IMG/VR virus record: IMGVR_UViG_3300006919_000010
Location: 1-43,350 of that record
From: a virus
DNA length: 43,350 bases
Strand: one strand, 5' to 3'
The translations under genes and the position numbers were made by a program. Positions 17,901 through 26,600 of this stretch are shown here, one piece after another (the stretch's first letter is position 1; every line of letters starts with the position of its first letter). The notes beneath the pieces are model-generated. The model made no database searches and was not told where the DNA came from. It saw nothing but the letters and a program-made list of their open reading frames with translations.

Positions 17901-20218
17901 TTCTGGTTAGAGAGAACAATAATATCACCAGCTTTTAGGCCACGGCCATCGACCCCTGGAAGCGAACCACTACGCTCAATGATATGCTCATATTTACCAG
18001 CCTTAAGATCAGCGATATTATGAGAAGGGAAATTCCTAAACTGTCCGTTATTGTCTAGCTGTATATGCCTGAAACCAGTAGTAGCAACTACACGATCAAT
18101 ACCAGCAGGAATGCCCTGTCTATTGGCTTTTAAGGCTTGACCCCCAATGCTGTTCCTAGCAAAATTAGAAAGATTGAAATTATCAGCAAGGAGTATAGTA
18201 GAAATATTATAGGGTTTTTCATGGTATATATTAGGGCCATTATGAATGATACCCTTATCTTGCTTAAATTTGCCACTAAACACATCACTAGCCAACTGAG
18301 TGATCTGAGCATCATCAAGGCCAAGGCTATAAAAATAACGCATAGCCTCTGGAGTAAGCTTAAAGGTAAAGAAATTATCAGGCAGCTTAGTTACTACATT
18401 AGCTCCCCAATTCTGACCAGTAGGATCAGTGCCAAGATTATAGATACCATTATTAATTTGTGCATCACGAAAAAGAATAGGCTGACCAAGAGCATTAAAT
18501 AAAAAAGGAGAACCATCAGGGCCATAGGTTCCAAGTGTATCTGTATAAACCCTATACTCTGGCGGAAATGGATTGTACTTAGTATAGCGACCATCCTCGA
18601 CCTGCGTGCGTCCACTAAGAACAGACTCAGAGATAATAGAGAGAGCAATATCATGAACTGCCTGCTGCTGATCTGCGTCAAGCTTTGATTCCTTGCCAAA
18701 GAGTGGCTTAGAATCTGGGCCAATGTCACCACGAGCAATAAGATCTACTGCATAAGAATAGGCAGCTGGATAAAAATTCTTAAAATCATCAAGAGAATAA
18801 CCAGAATCAATAGTAAGCTTAAGTTGCTTGCTGATGGTGTCAGTCAAAGCGTAAGTAAGCATCTTGGTCTTTTTCTCATCAAGAAAAGACTTGGCCTTAA
18901 TAAGATCAGCTTCGGCTGGATTAGCAGCCATACGCTCAAGTTCAGCTTGCATCTTCTGCATACGCTCCTCTGGAGCAAGAATAGTAAAGTCTTCAGCTGC
19001 TGCCTTAAGAAGGTTAAATACAATATTATCAGGACTACCACCCTCAGTGAAAAAAGACATGAAGAATGAACGCTTCTCAGCCATACCAGCAGCATCATTA
19101 TTCATATCCATTATGCCATACTCAGTGTCAATAGCTTTAAGAACATTATGGATAGTATGAAAATCTCCACCATGCTTCTTGAGCCAGTCCTTCATAATGT
19201 CGTTCACCTCACTGACTGGAACCTCATCCAGACTGCGACCCTCAGCATCTATCTGAGAGAAAAACTGATGAGTAAAACTCTCATCAAAGCGATAACGCTT
19301 AGGGCCACCAATAAACATACCGCCAGCAGTACTAGCACTCTGAGCTAAACCAGTAGCAAAGTCTGCCATATGAACAATACCACCAACATTAGAACCAAGC
19401 ATACCATAAGTAATAGCATTACCTAATCTTGGTGCATAGATATTAGCCATATGCAAGCCACCACCAAACCCAACAGAAGCAACGAGTGAATAAAAAGATT
19501 CTTGACCAGTATATGGAAGGTCAAGGTAAGAGCGACCAGCGACAATAATAGGCTCACTCATAGCATAGCCAACAGCACCTAGCTTGATGCCGTCTTTAAT
19601 ATTAGCCATAATGGTCTGTTTCTTAGCTAGATCATCAAAATATTTATCGAAACGACTCCTGATATTCTTATTAGCCGTAGCACTAATACCCTGTCTCCTA
19701 AGAAATTCAGCAATAGCCTCTTGACCGCTTATAGTTGATTGAGCCATACCTGGAGCAGCCTTCTGCACTCCCTTTAATGCCCTAACTCGTCGCATGGCCG
19801 CACTCTCCCTAATGATAGGAATCATATTGATAGGATCACTGAGCGTACCAGTCAGTGAAGCAGCCATAAGGCCAAGGCTAGGAAGCCCAGTGATCTTTTC
19901 AGAAGAGTCAGCTAATACACGTTTATTAAAGTCACGATTACTCTGAATAGTGTAAAGGGCAGCAGCCTGACCCTCCGTCATATTCTCATCCCACTGATGA
20001 TTCCTGATACCTAAGGCATCAAACTTAGAGCGAGTGATCTTGTTCTTATGGCTGGCAAAGCTCTTCTTAATGTTATGATCATTAAGGCCTTGCATAAGCA
20101 AGCCAATAGAATTATAACCCTCAAAAGAGTCAGTGTAAGCATGACCAAGAGCACCAACATAATCTTGGGCTAGATCAGGGTTGGTATAAGGATTCGAGTA
20201 ATATTCTGGTAATGGCAT
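11990..20218 (-). CDS. giant internal virion (ejection) protein, gp16-position
   Basis: A 2742-residue protein, the last of three genes downstream of the tail tube, where T7-like phages encode the internal virion proteins gp14, gp15 and gp16; gp16 is the largest and is ejected to span the host envelope. It is about twice the length of T7 gp16. Seen features: long helical charged segments around residues 880-960; a Rossmann-like stretch near 1266 (ADSVIIFSKT...NLFILPGD) that recalls SLOG/YspA nucleotide-binding folds; a gluzincin-like EEVTHA near 1620 with Glu where HExxH has its first His; and hydrophobic helices near 2590 (AYFMGYMVMLAYLLNLIKDM) that could insert in membranes. A lytic transglycosylase motif was not identified. 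Domain calls other than position are tentative. Confidence 0.75.
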   Translation of the reverse strand: MPLPEYYSNPYTNPDLAQDYVGALGHAYTDSFEGYNSIGLLMQGLNDHNIKKSFASHKNKITRSKFDALGIRNHQWDENMTEGQAAALYTIQSNRDFNKRVLADSSEKITGLPSLGLMAASLTGTLSDPINMIPIIRESAAMRRVRALKGVQKAAPGMAQSTISGQEAIAEFLRRQGISATANKNIRSRFDKYFDDLAKKQTIMANIKDGIKLGAVGYAMSEPIIVAGRSYLDLPYTGQESFYSLVASVGFGGGLHMANIYAPRLGNAITYGMLGSNVGGIVHMADFATGLAQSASTAGGMFIGGPKRYRFDESFTHQFFSQIDAEGRSLDEVPVSEVNDIMKDWLKKHGGDFHTIHNVLKAIDTEYGIMDMNNDAAGMAEKRSFFMSFFTEGGSPDNIVFNLLKAAAEDFTILAPEERMQKMQAELERMAANPAEADLIKAKSFLDEKKTKMLTYALTDTISKQLKLTIDSGYSLDDFKNFYPAAYSYAVDLIARGDIGPDSKPLFGKESKLDADQQQAVHDIALSIISESVLSGRTQVEDGRYTKYNPFPPEYRVYTDTLGTYGPDGSPFLFNALGQPILFRDAQINNGIYNLGTDPTGQNWGANVVTKLPDNFFTFKLTPEAMRYFYSLGLDDAQITQLASDVFSGKFKQDKGIIHNGPNIYHEKPYNISTILLADNFNLSNFARNSIGGQALKANRQGIPAGIDRVVATTGFRHIQLDNNGQFRNFPSHNIADLKAGKYEHIIERSGSLPGVDGRGLKAGDIIVLSNQKTEQVRNELGLLIDQTSSDHGVFKIEEVESLDSGIHIYDNFGRDVNVAHSNSPKSPYEQRDDFAYERKYDPKRTEYDSKRTKDFYDGTQKEAPDLIEKGIEVGYVPKAIADYRIEGMPTLREMLDSGIHPDSNDLKKHRMLVEAELLRVTDAANKEIAELLELEKMDKPRRLKELKRRQQAKNRNRLRRIAAGEKPVKDPSDSLDTIARRSELERLIRQQKLASDKFAQYEAYIRHLFGMNTKDGKDLYWNSLKVPVRISATSKDAAAKIQAELAPLDRMTNMKGQLDTLIDHLGDKKDKYHRSRYFEGVQGVIRQFLKDDINTPKQVASFLQNIADNINEHEVGQTMKLIEDLIDAVNLKPIIDPDKFLETVEHLNLEAAQSRLDNPEGGDKPQGFLYEQHDNGSISVRYQWNPKVVDSWAEKLGITGEDLKKRFPYRARTRILKLSPVQDGKIKEGGAALTGHAKSGLAELNKERTSGQTAFWDRVGQHSLNMRQADSVIIFSKTDNKGLSFEGEAAKKAALAAGFEEGHNLFILPGDHVSGRGRLHDILSRNNVSKPYMAGDSSLLKSPEVGKQLNINAAAKYMQDILAWAKQSQEINPDAIGIQAGSSKAIFGKGIEYENLKDRTPQQNFDDMHRHIANVLESEFGSMKVEGEEKILTNTENQLTGNHRDISHIDNENVMFNNGDKINTSFMEAYDNSADPLLTRPNVQSDNRLGYVNLDTHLDQLHNDVAVLRGELEDELGIKWLRTPIFTFDDGGPIDAILAKVNEEVGGKGDEPKPDPATKNKFNDVMQGLMTLIKSMGVKLVFDDSLKSAIYSPSDNSIKISRSFIDSQSSNTVALAIREEVTHAMVEYRIRDSIGEFTAEKRKHAFEALLNDLKRLDPESYKELFDYYDWSNFKDKVPSDFRDRFDGMDDIEGLLSRMNIAQEFIAMVFAKNRGHKFAENQIMNWVYNKLQGMNEKEVEVGRTINAHYDDVLIPQVFRGKIKDIIKQIEALNYWRNNKGAEGQTDKRYINVLTPEQHNKLETPSGYFTELRSLLHRIKKYNDFDKLIRDNDGNHEVAFHKTLESIENTRDTYIHKFLGDFYGELDKAGLTELYMKADREFQSKYNMANMLLEQGETLGADHTFKWRDQDVYLDKNAVAIGKILYNANLKKINEYNSILGEIKVNTMRGVPMLWNAIFMQNGGKSKNAELISDHSIGDSIKSDLGNIKDIFFRRKESELLNRLNNKMQTVDDGRKDFIDYMLNEVDINHAKTFEMDTYYSDGYQWEYNSNTSAYNSSIYAIKWLGLQMYLNRERIFGNDRAAFIERYKNGEQTVIIPHDEIVPEKLAEANFRHDPNLERYYKDKGGLTLAKFAEYLFFSNHYDKVHDMTLDRSGYLKPNKEDGDVGSGDFYRSNRSELQTTIFYNTPMDRMKVMEEFGSYDPNLGFIEDRRTLANNLAIEIHTGKSSEFNSPMEQAMDFFSDIFPKVKEDFGKHKDWLYPYHWFFYNVAKRGPEDFAREALGLNDLSANNTITAIEDFMKFGVFIPSTIGMAAVTSLSDFGTIRKTLDDSIGDLIHKPVWSTIIDSIKKHPERKHEIKRIGVTAALTLTNMLRATGSSGSNMNKMRTWNKFVFDVTGMNHVMDLGRTVFTSIFMTGIGSAKDMDFDSLPQGTRDTFAEYGINQYEWDVIRSNSKKINWGEEGFSEDFDIISRIEDVNPEALKVLAISKGYTEVTDSLYKQLADEVDTKYQKMLNTEMNKGVLMPGYLERTLTTLGFQSGTWQRAILSNMALYHQYPMAFIKKHFGKNMADLISGNPQSQLRTAYFMGYMVMLAYLLNLIKDMLSNREPRLWGKSAAWGAIAGSGFGGIYTSMLSGEWDSDEPFFNRIANYHLGVPKAKADKVFNILDAESPGTLGSKTIQAGRAFMPFESHFLGRAAFDRFVFQPSISLFDDGEWIEGRDNALEKLGSGVWLQADESINPFD

Positions 20219-23181
20219 TATCTTATTAAGTCGTGAGTTAGTTGTGCTAGTTCTGATGTTTTCATCTGTATCGACTGCCCTTTGATAGTTAAGACCTCAG
20301 CATTACTAAGGCCAGAGCCTTTGGTACGCATACCAAGAGTACTGGTATTAGATGCCCTATCGTGCATCCATATTAAGTTATGATTCAAGGCATTTAGATA
20401 AGCCTTATACTGTTTATTGAGAGTCTTGTATTTGTTAGGATTAGTTGTAATGCCTAATACAGACTTCAAGCGATCATGCTCAGTGATAGGAACTCCACCA
20501 ACAGTAAAATTCTCAAGATCACCATAGTCTTTAGGCAACCATTCGGCTCTTGTGTACTGGAAACGCATACCCTGTACATAAGGCTTAGCTGGCTGGAAGT
20601 TCATAGATGTTTCAGCGGCATAACCAAGCTCCCTCTCAATAGCATTATCAACAACATCATTATGCTCCATACGGAAATTCCAGCGGGAAAAACGGCCACC
20701 AGTTATTAGATTAGTGGGATTCACTGCTGAGACAATCTTTTCAAAAGGTGATTGAATTAATTCAGGATTATCCTTGATATAAAGAGCAAGGGGCTTACCA
20801 TTAGCATCAGCAGTAAATCTAACATTACTTTGTATTGATTGCTTGATAAGATTAGCGGCTTCTTTGCCATTGCCTTCCTGAGCGATAAGGAAGTCCCTTA
20901 ATTGATCCCATGCCTTTACATTAGCCTTATTAACTCCAGTACGCTCACCTGCCCACTGGTCGTAGTATTCTAACGCTGCATGAATCTCTGGACCATAATC
21001 ACCAAGTTCATTATCGAAGACCTCTCGCTCATCATCAGTTACCTCAGATGAACGAGTTCCTTTAATGCCTTCGTGTAGCATGGAAACCATATTATCACCA
21101 ACCATGCGAGCTAAAGCAATGCTACCATATTTAATTAATTCCTTATCATCATCTTCTTTACTGGCTTGATCATTTACAGAGGTCCAAAACATATGCTGAC
21201 CATAGTGACCAATCTTCTCGTAGTAAGAACGAACTTCATTAAGTTGCTTAAAGCTTCTAGCAGAAGCAACTGCTGACCTAGCAGAGCGATGAGGGATAGA
21301 GCTAATAGGATAGCCTTTATAGATTCTATTAAGCTTACGAGTGTGCCTAGTGTACTCCATTAAAGGCTCATTAAGTGCAGAGTAATCTGGCTCTTCGCCG
21401 CTATTAAGTGCAAGAGTTATATCATTGTTGACAGAATCAAGTTTATCTGTAATCTCTTTAAGCTTATTGGCATCAGCCTCCTTAGTAAGATTCCTAGCTC
21501 TACCAGCCTCAGTGGTGGGATCAAACTCTTTAGTAAGTAACCACTGTCCATAAGTGCCAGGAGGATCACCAAAATATTCAGACTTAGCCCTGTTTATTAT
21601 ATTGATCATCCTGTTAGCAAACCTATCCATATTATCCTGAGCAACAATGAAAGCTAACTCTGGATTGTCTGATCTCTTACTAAGATTAATACTAAGCTCA
21701 CTGGTTATATGCTGAAGAACATCTTCATTCCAGTTTCCAGTGTAAGCATCTTTCCAGTTGGCGGAAACCCATAACTCACCATCGGTTAAAGAGCTGCCTT
21801 TAGGTCTGGTAACATGAAACCATGAATAGTCATCCTTAAAGAGTGCGGGAATACCGCCAGTGGATAAGGATTCGAAGGTATCAAGGATAGCAGTATTAGT
21901 TGCTACCTCATTGAACTCTCTAAGATCACGGTCAGTTTTCTCAGTACCCTCATAAGCAACCTTGGCCTTATCATAAACAGCATTGTGAGCAAATCTAGTA
22001 TTATCTGACCAATCTGTATTAGCCCTTGAATTAGTAGCAGTAGCAATAAGCTTATTGGAGTCAATAGATAGTTGAGATAATTCCTTGGAATTAAATTCAC
22101 TAAGCTTAGTTGCGTCCTTCTCAAGACCTAGTAGGGATCGAAAGTCAGGGTTGTGCCTAACTAAAGTATTTATTAATGACTCATCAAGGTTCTGGGCATA
22201 ATACTGACCCATTGTGGATTTGCCAGCAGGAATCAGTGAGGTATTCTTAACAAATCTACCAACAACAGCAGCTACCTTAGCATCAACTATAGATCTCTCA
22301 TTAGGAGATATGTCGGACACATTGGAGATATGATCATTTATCAAATCCTGAATCTCATCGAAAGTTGCCTTAACATTAGCAGGTGTAGTATCATTTAGTG
22401 AAAGATCATTAATGCTATAAACAATATCACTAAGCATATCTTCACGAATAGTAGCAACAGCCTTCTGCTCGAATTGGTCAAGACGTTCACGTTGCTCGGC
22501 CTTAGGTAAGAACTCAGCAGAGTCTTCAATCTTTGTAATAGCTTTAGAAAGAAAAGAAGGATTGGCTCTAATCTCGTCTAATTGATCCTGCTCAAGCTGC
22601 TCAAGTGTATTATTAGCCTCACCCTTAATATACGCTTCCTCCCTTGCCGATATGGCATTAATAAAGCCAGAGCTAGCAAAGAAGCCAGTCATCTCTTGCT
22701 CAAGCTCATCTACTAGCTTATTACGCATATGAGCATAACGCCTGTTGACTTGTTCGAAGGGGCTGGCCTCACCAGCATCTTCATCAATAAGACCAGAAAA
22801 ATCAGTGGCATCTCCTTGTCTGGTTCGCTCAATATTACCCAGGTAGCTATTAAGAATCTCTCTAGCACCAGTAAGCATATCCTCACTTTGATTAGCAGGA
22901 TCATCAATATAAGCAACAAGCTCCTTCTTGAAGTTACTAACCATAAGGTTCTTAGCAACCTTACCTTGATTGTACTTCTGTGTTGCCCTAGTATCCTCAA
23001 GATGAGCAGCCTTCTCCATCTCACCCTTAGTAATCTTAGCACCAAGGTTCCTCATCGACTGGCCAGCATTAGCAATACCAGCACCATTAAAAAGTTGACT
23101 AAAGTTTACAGCAGGAGCCGAACCAAATGATGGTGCTGCCCCTAAGCTTTGGTTATTCTGGTATAAAGGTATTGAACTCAT
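20218..23181 (-). CDS. internal virion protein, gp15-position
   Basis: A 987-residue, largely helical protein, with Ala/Ser-rich N-terminus and many Asp/Glu/Lys-rich helices (residues ~180-250 around EEAYIKGEANNTLEQLEQDQ). It sits between the small gp14-like and giant gp16-like genes, overlapping them by ATGA at 23178-23181 and TAATG at 20218, so the three are translated together. In T7 the homologous protein forms the inner-core tunnel. No catalytic motif is visible. Confidence 0.75.
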   Translation of the reverse strand: MSSIPLYQNNQSLGAAPSFGSAPAVNFSQLFNGAGIANAGQSMRNLGAKITKGEMEKAAHLEDTRATQKYNQGKVAKNLMVSNFKKELVAYIDDPANQSEDMLTGAREILNSYLGNIERTRQGDATDFSGLIDEDAGEASPFEQVNRRYAHMRNKLVDELEQEMTGFFASSGFINAISAREEAYIKGEANNTLEQLEQDQLDEIRANPSFLSKAITKIEDSAEFLPKAEQRERLDQFEQKAVATIREDMLSDIVYSINDLSLNDTTPANVKATFDEIQDLINDHISNVSDISPNERSIVDAKVAAVVGRFVKNTSLIPAGKSTMGQYYAQNLDESLINTLVRHNPDFRSLLGLEKDATKLSEFNSKELSQLSIDSNKLIATATNSRANTDWSDNTRFAHNAVYDKAKVAYEGTEKTDRDLREFNEVATNTAILDTFESLSTGGIPALFKDDYSWFHVTRPKGSSLTDGELWVSANWKDAYTGNWNEDVLQHITSELSINLSKRSDNPELAFIVAQDNMDRFANRMINIINRAKSEYFGDPPGTYGQWLLTKEFDPTTEAGRARNLTKEADANKLKEITDKLDSVNNDITLALNSGEEPDYSALNEPLMEYTRHTRKLNRIYKGYPISSIPHRSARSAVASARSFKQLNEVRSYYEKIGHYGQHMFWTSVNDQASKEDDDKELIKYGSIALARMVGDNMVSMLHEGIKGTRSSEVTDDEREVFDNELGDYGPEIHAALEYYDQWAGERTGVNKANVKAWDQLRDFLIAQEGNGKEAANLIKQSIQSNVRFTADANGKPLALYIKDNPELIQSPFEKIVSAVNPTNLITGGRFSRWNFRMEHNDVVDNAIERELGYAAETSMNFQPAKPYVQGMRFQYTRAEWLPKDYGDLENFTVGGVPITEHDRLKSVLGITTNPNKYKTLNKQYKAYLNALNHNLIWMHDRASNTSTLGMRTKGSGLSNAEVLTIKGQSIQMKTSELAQLTHDLIR

Positions 23182-23696
23182 GGTTTTGGATAAAAGATAC
23201 TTGCTACATTAAGGGCAGTACTAAAAAGGTTAAGGCCAGTGGATGTCTTAGATGACTGTTGAGCGTACTTAATAGACTTAGCTGCATTATGTTCTAACTG
23301 TTCAGCTTGCATACGCAAAGCCATAGATCGAGTCTTGCCGACCATTCTTTTCATGCCTCTGGCTCTTTGCAAGCTTTTTCTGGATGATCGACGGATGGCA
23401 TCGGCACTCGCCCCGCCAGCTAGCCCCCTGCCAGCGAAAGAGGCATCCTGTTTGCTCATTGCCTGCGAAATTGTCCTAGCAAATTCCTGATCCTCAAGAT
23501 AAGTAAACATATCCTGATAACTAGCACTAAGACGATTATTGGCAGCAGTATCATACATAGACCTAGCTTGAGAATAAACAGAAGCAACACTACTACTTAT
23601 CTGAGACTGCCTCCCTAAGCCATCAAGGATAGTGCCACCTATTTCTAGACCTCTACCAAAAGTCCATGCTGAAAATTTCTTCTTATCACCACTCAT
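23178..23696 (-). CDS. internal virion protein, gp14-position
   Basis: A 172-residue protein, Ser/Ala/Arg-rich and helical, with Gly-rich AGRGLAGGASADA (about 89-101) and an RRSSRKSLQRARGMKRMVGK basic patch after it. This is the typical make-up of the small internal virion protein of T7-like phages. It overlaps both neighbours by 4 bases. There is no cleavable signal, and only a short hydrophobic C-terminus (NLFSTALNVASIFYPKP). Confidence 0.7.
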   Translation of the reverse strand: MSGDKKKFSAWTFGRGLEIGGTILDGLGRQSQISSSVASVYSQARSMYDTAANNRLSASYQDMFTYLEDQEFARTISQAMSKQDASFAGRGLAGGASADAIRRSSRKSLQRARGMKRMVGKTRSMALRMQAEQLEHNAAKSIKYAQQSSKTSTGLNLFSTALNVASIFYPKP

Positions 23697-26600
23697 TTCT
23701 TAATATCTAACTCCGTTCCTATTGATAGAAGGTTAAGCCTGTTGGCAGAGAATGAAACTATACTGAACTGTTGACGCTCATCATTGCCGAAATCAAGATC
23801 AGCTTCCACTATACCTGTAAACTGATAATTGTCAGAATTATGCTCATACATACTCTCTGATACAATGCTAAATGGGCCAGTGTCTTCAACAAGAAGATCA
23901 ACTTTATTAAGCCTTCTAACTCTACCAATACTGCCGCCACCCTGTTCGATTGAGCCGATAAACTCAAGTGGGAGAGGAGTAATGACACAAGGAAAGGTGA
24001 AGCCAAGGGAATGGCCAGTAATTATGCTACCCTCATTATGGGAATACTGAGCACCACCGCCACGTATCTTTACATAAGAGTCATAATTACTACCATACAA
24101 AGAGTTCCTCATAGCATGAAGATCATCAAGGATAATTAGCAATTCATCGGATTGAGAGACAAAAGCATTATCGGTTGTAGATGGCCTATTACTAACACTG
24201 GGAGCTTTTACAGCAAAAATAGAAGAGGATATGCCCTCAAGGGAGGCATAAGCACCTTCTGCTGCTATTGCCTGAAATATTGTACTAAGGTGAGAATTAA
24301 ATCCAGATGTGCTCGTCTCAAGATCAGTTATATCAAGGAAGACTAAAGCAGGGTTAGCTTGATAAGGCATAGCAAAGCTGCCATCAATCCTATCTTCCAT
24401 CTTTATGTGAAAGTCTAAATGATTTTTATTATTAGCAGTATTGCTTTCGTAATATGAGTCAGATAAATCAGTAGAATAAGGCTCAAGGATCTCTAAGCAT
24501 AGGAAATCAGAATCAGAAGGAGTTAGAATATCTGAACTATGATCATCATCCGTAACAATCCTATATGAAGCATTGCGATAAGTTGCCATAAAGAACTTGT
24601 CAGATGACCTTCCATCATTAGCAGGAAGAGAACAAAGAGATATAACAGGTGCTCCAGTATGAACCCAGTTATTAGTAACATAGTCAGCTTCAAAAAAAAC
24701 AGCAGAAGTATGCCTTTGTACGCACTGAAAATACATACCATTATGCATTACAGTATCACCCAAGAGATACTCAGTACTAGCAGCCCAAACAGTAGTCTCA
24801 TAATCACCTATGCCACCAGCGGGAGTAGAGGTATAGGGCTTAAGCCCACTAATACTCCAAGGGCAAGCAGCAACAATCCTGTTCTCTTTATCATAGGTCA
24901 AAGCAATAAGACGACCACGCTTAGTCCTGAAGAGAATAAGATTATTAGGATGTGAAATGTAAGCCATATCCTGAATGGGATCAGCATTACTAAAAAGGTG
25001 TTGAGCAACGACAGATATATTAACAGATCTGTAACTGTCATTCTGAAAGGAGTAAGTAAGTTCTCTAATTGCCTTTCCTGGAGCAGCAATGAAGATAATA
25101 CTGCCATCAATAGTGAGAGCAGAATTAGAGAAGCTTCCAAAATCGGTTTGCTTTCTAACATAAATATTAGTCGGAGCAAGAGTAGCAAGATCTTCTGAAG
25201 CTGCTACCTTATATTCGCCTGTTGTAGTTCCTATAATAAGATTCTGGGCAGATGACACCCATTTAATCATACCAGCACCAGTAGGCAGCCTGTATGATAT
25301 AGCAGAAGTGGCTAAGACTTCGCCAAACTCATCAGTAGGGCCAAAGTTTCTGTAATCATTAGATGAACTAAGATGCCATAAATCAGGAGTAAGATTACCT
25401 CCGCCAAAAAAGACACGATCATCAATAACTTCAACGACTGAAGGGTAATTAGCCTCATCATCATCATCAGTTTCGCCAGAAGCATCATGGTAACAGCCAA
25501 ACTGCCATATATTAGTAGAAAACTGTTCCTTACCATTTTTGACTACAGGAGGGGCAATGTCAAATTTAACATTAACTTCTGATGAATTATATATCTGGAC
25601 CCATTTTCCTGAATCTAGATCAGTGGAAAAGACACCTGATGTGTGTACGGATTCACAATTATAATATTTACCGTCATTAATAACTCTGTCATCTACTGAA
25701 TAAGATGTAGCTGCTACCCATTCAGTAGCCTCACTATCAGGAATGATTTCATATATCCTTCCCCAAGCCTTCTCGCCATTAAGCTCAACTCTAATAAACC
25801 TACCCTTGTCTCTAGTGTAGTGAAATACTTCCTTATCAGAAGTTATATTATAGGATATAACCCTATCCTTAAGGTAAAGAGACTCACCGTCAGGAAGAGA
25901 TTCTATTGTTCCTTGAGTCCAATTACCTGCAGTGAGGTCATTAGCAAAAACAGAAGAACTATGAGCAACTAAGCACTTATAGTAAAAATTATTTTGATAA
26001 ACCCAATCATCTACCGAATATGATACTCCTGTAGCCCAAATGGGAGCATTGTAGTCATCTATATGAACACCAGTGGGACTCTTACCTGATGTCAAGTAAT
26101 GAACCTCACCAGTAACAGCAGTTACTTCAATAGCATCCATAATGACTTCAGTTTGGTTCTGAAGCATATTATAATCACCAGCAGCATCTTTAGCCTGCCA
26201 GGTTCTTACGGTATTCTCACCATCAGTATGACTTGATTTAAAAATTTTCTGACCAACATATCTATCAATCCTAAACCAAGTAGATTCTATCTCACCCGAC
26301 ACATTTCGCTGACTATGCTTAATGTAATTACCCTCAAGCGATTTAGACCATATTGCCGTATCGCTAAAAAGCATAGTAACATTCTCAATAGAAGTGTGAT
26401 CAGACTCAATAATAGCCTTATCATCTACATTGATAGCTATAGGATTATATGACTCAAGATAAAGCTCGCCCTTAGCGATAGAATGAAGAGAAACAACTGA
26501 ACCTAATAATATATTTGAGTTGTTTGAATACTCTACAAAATCACCAATAGCTAAATTAGTATGAGATTCAATTAATGCTGTTTTATTGCTTATTACTATT

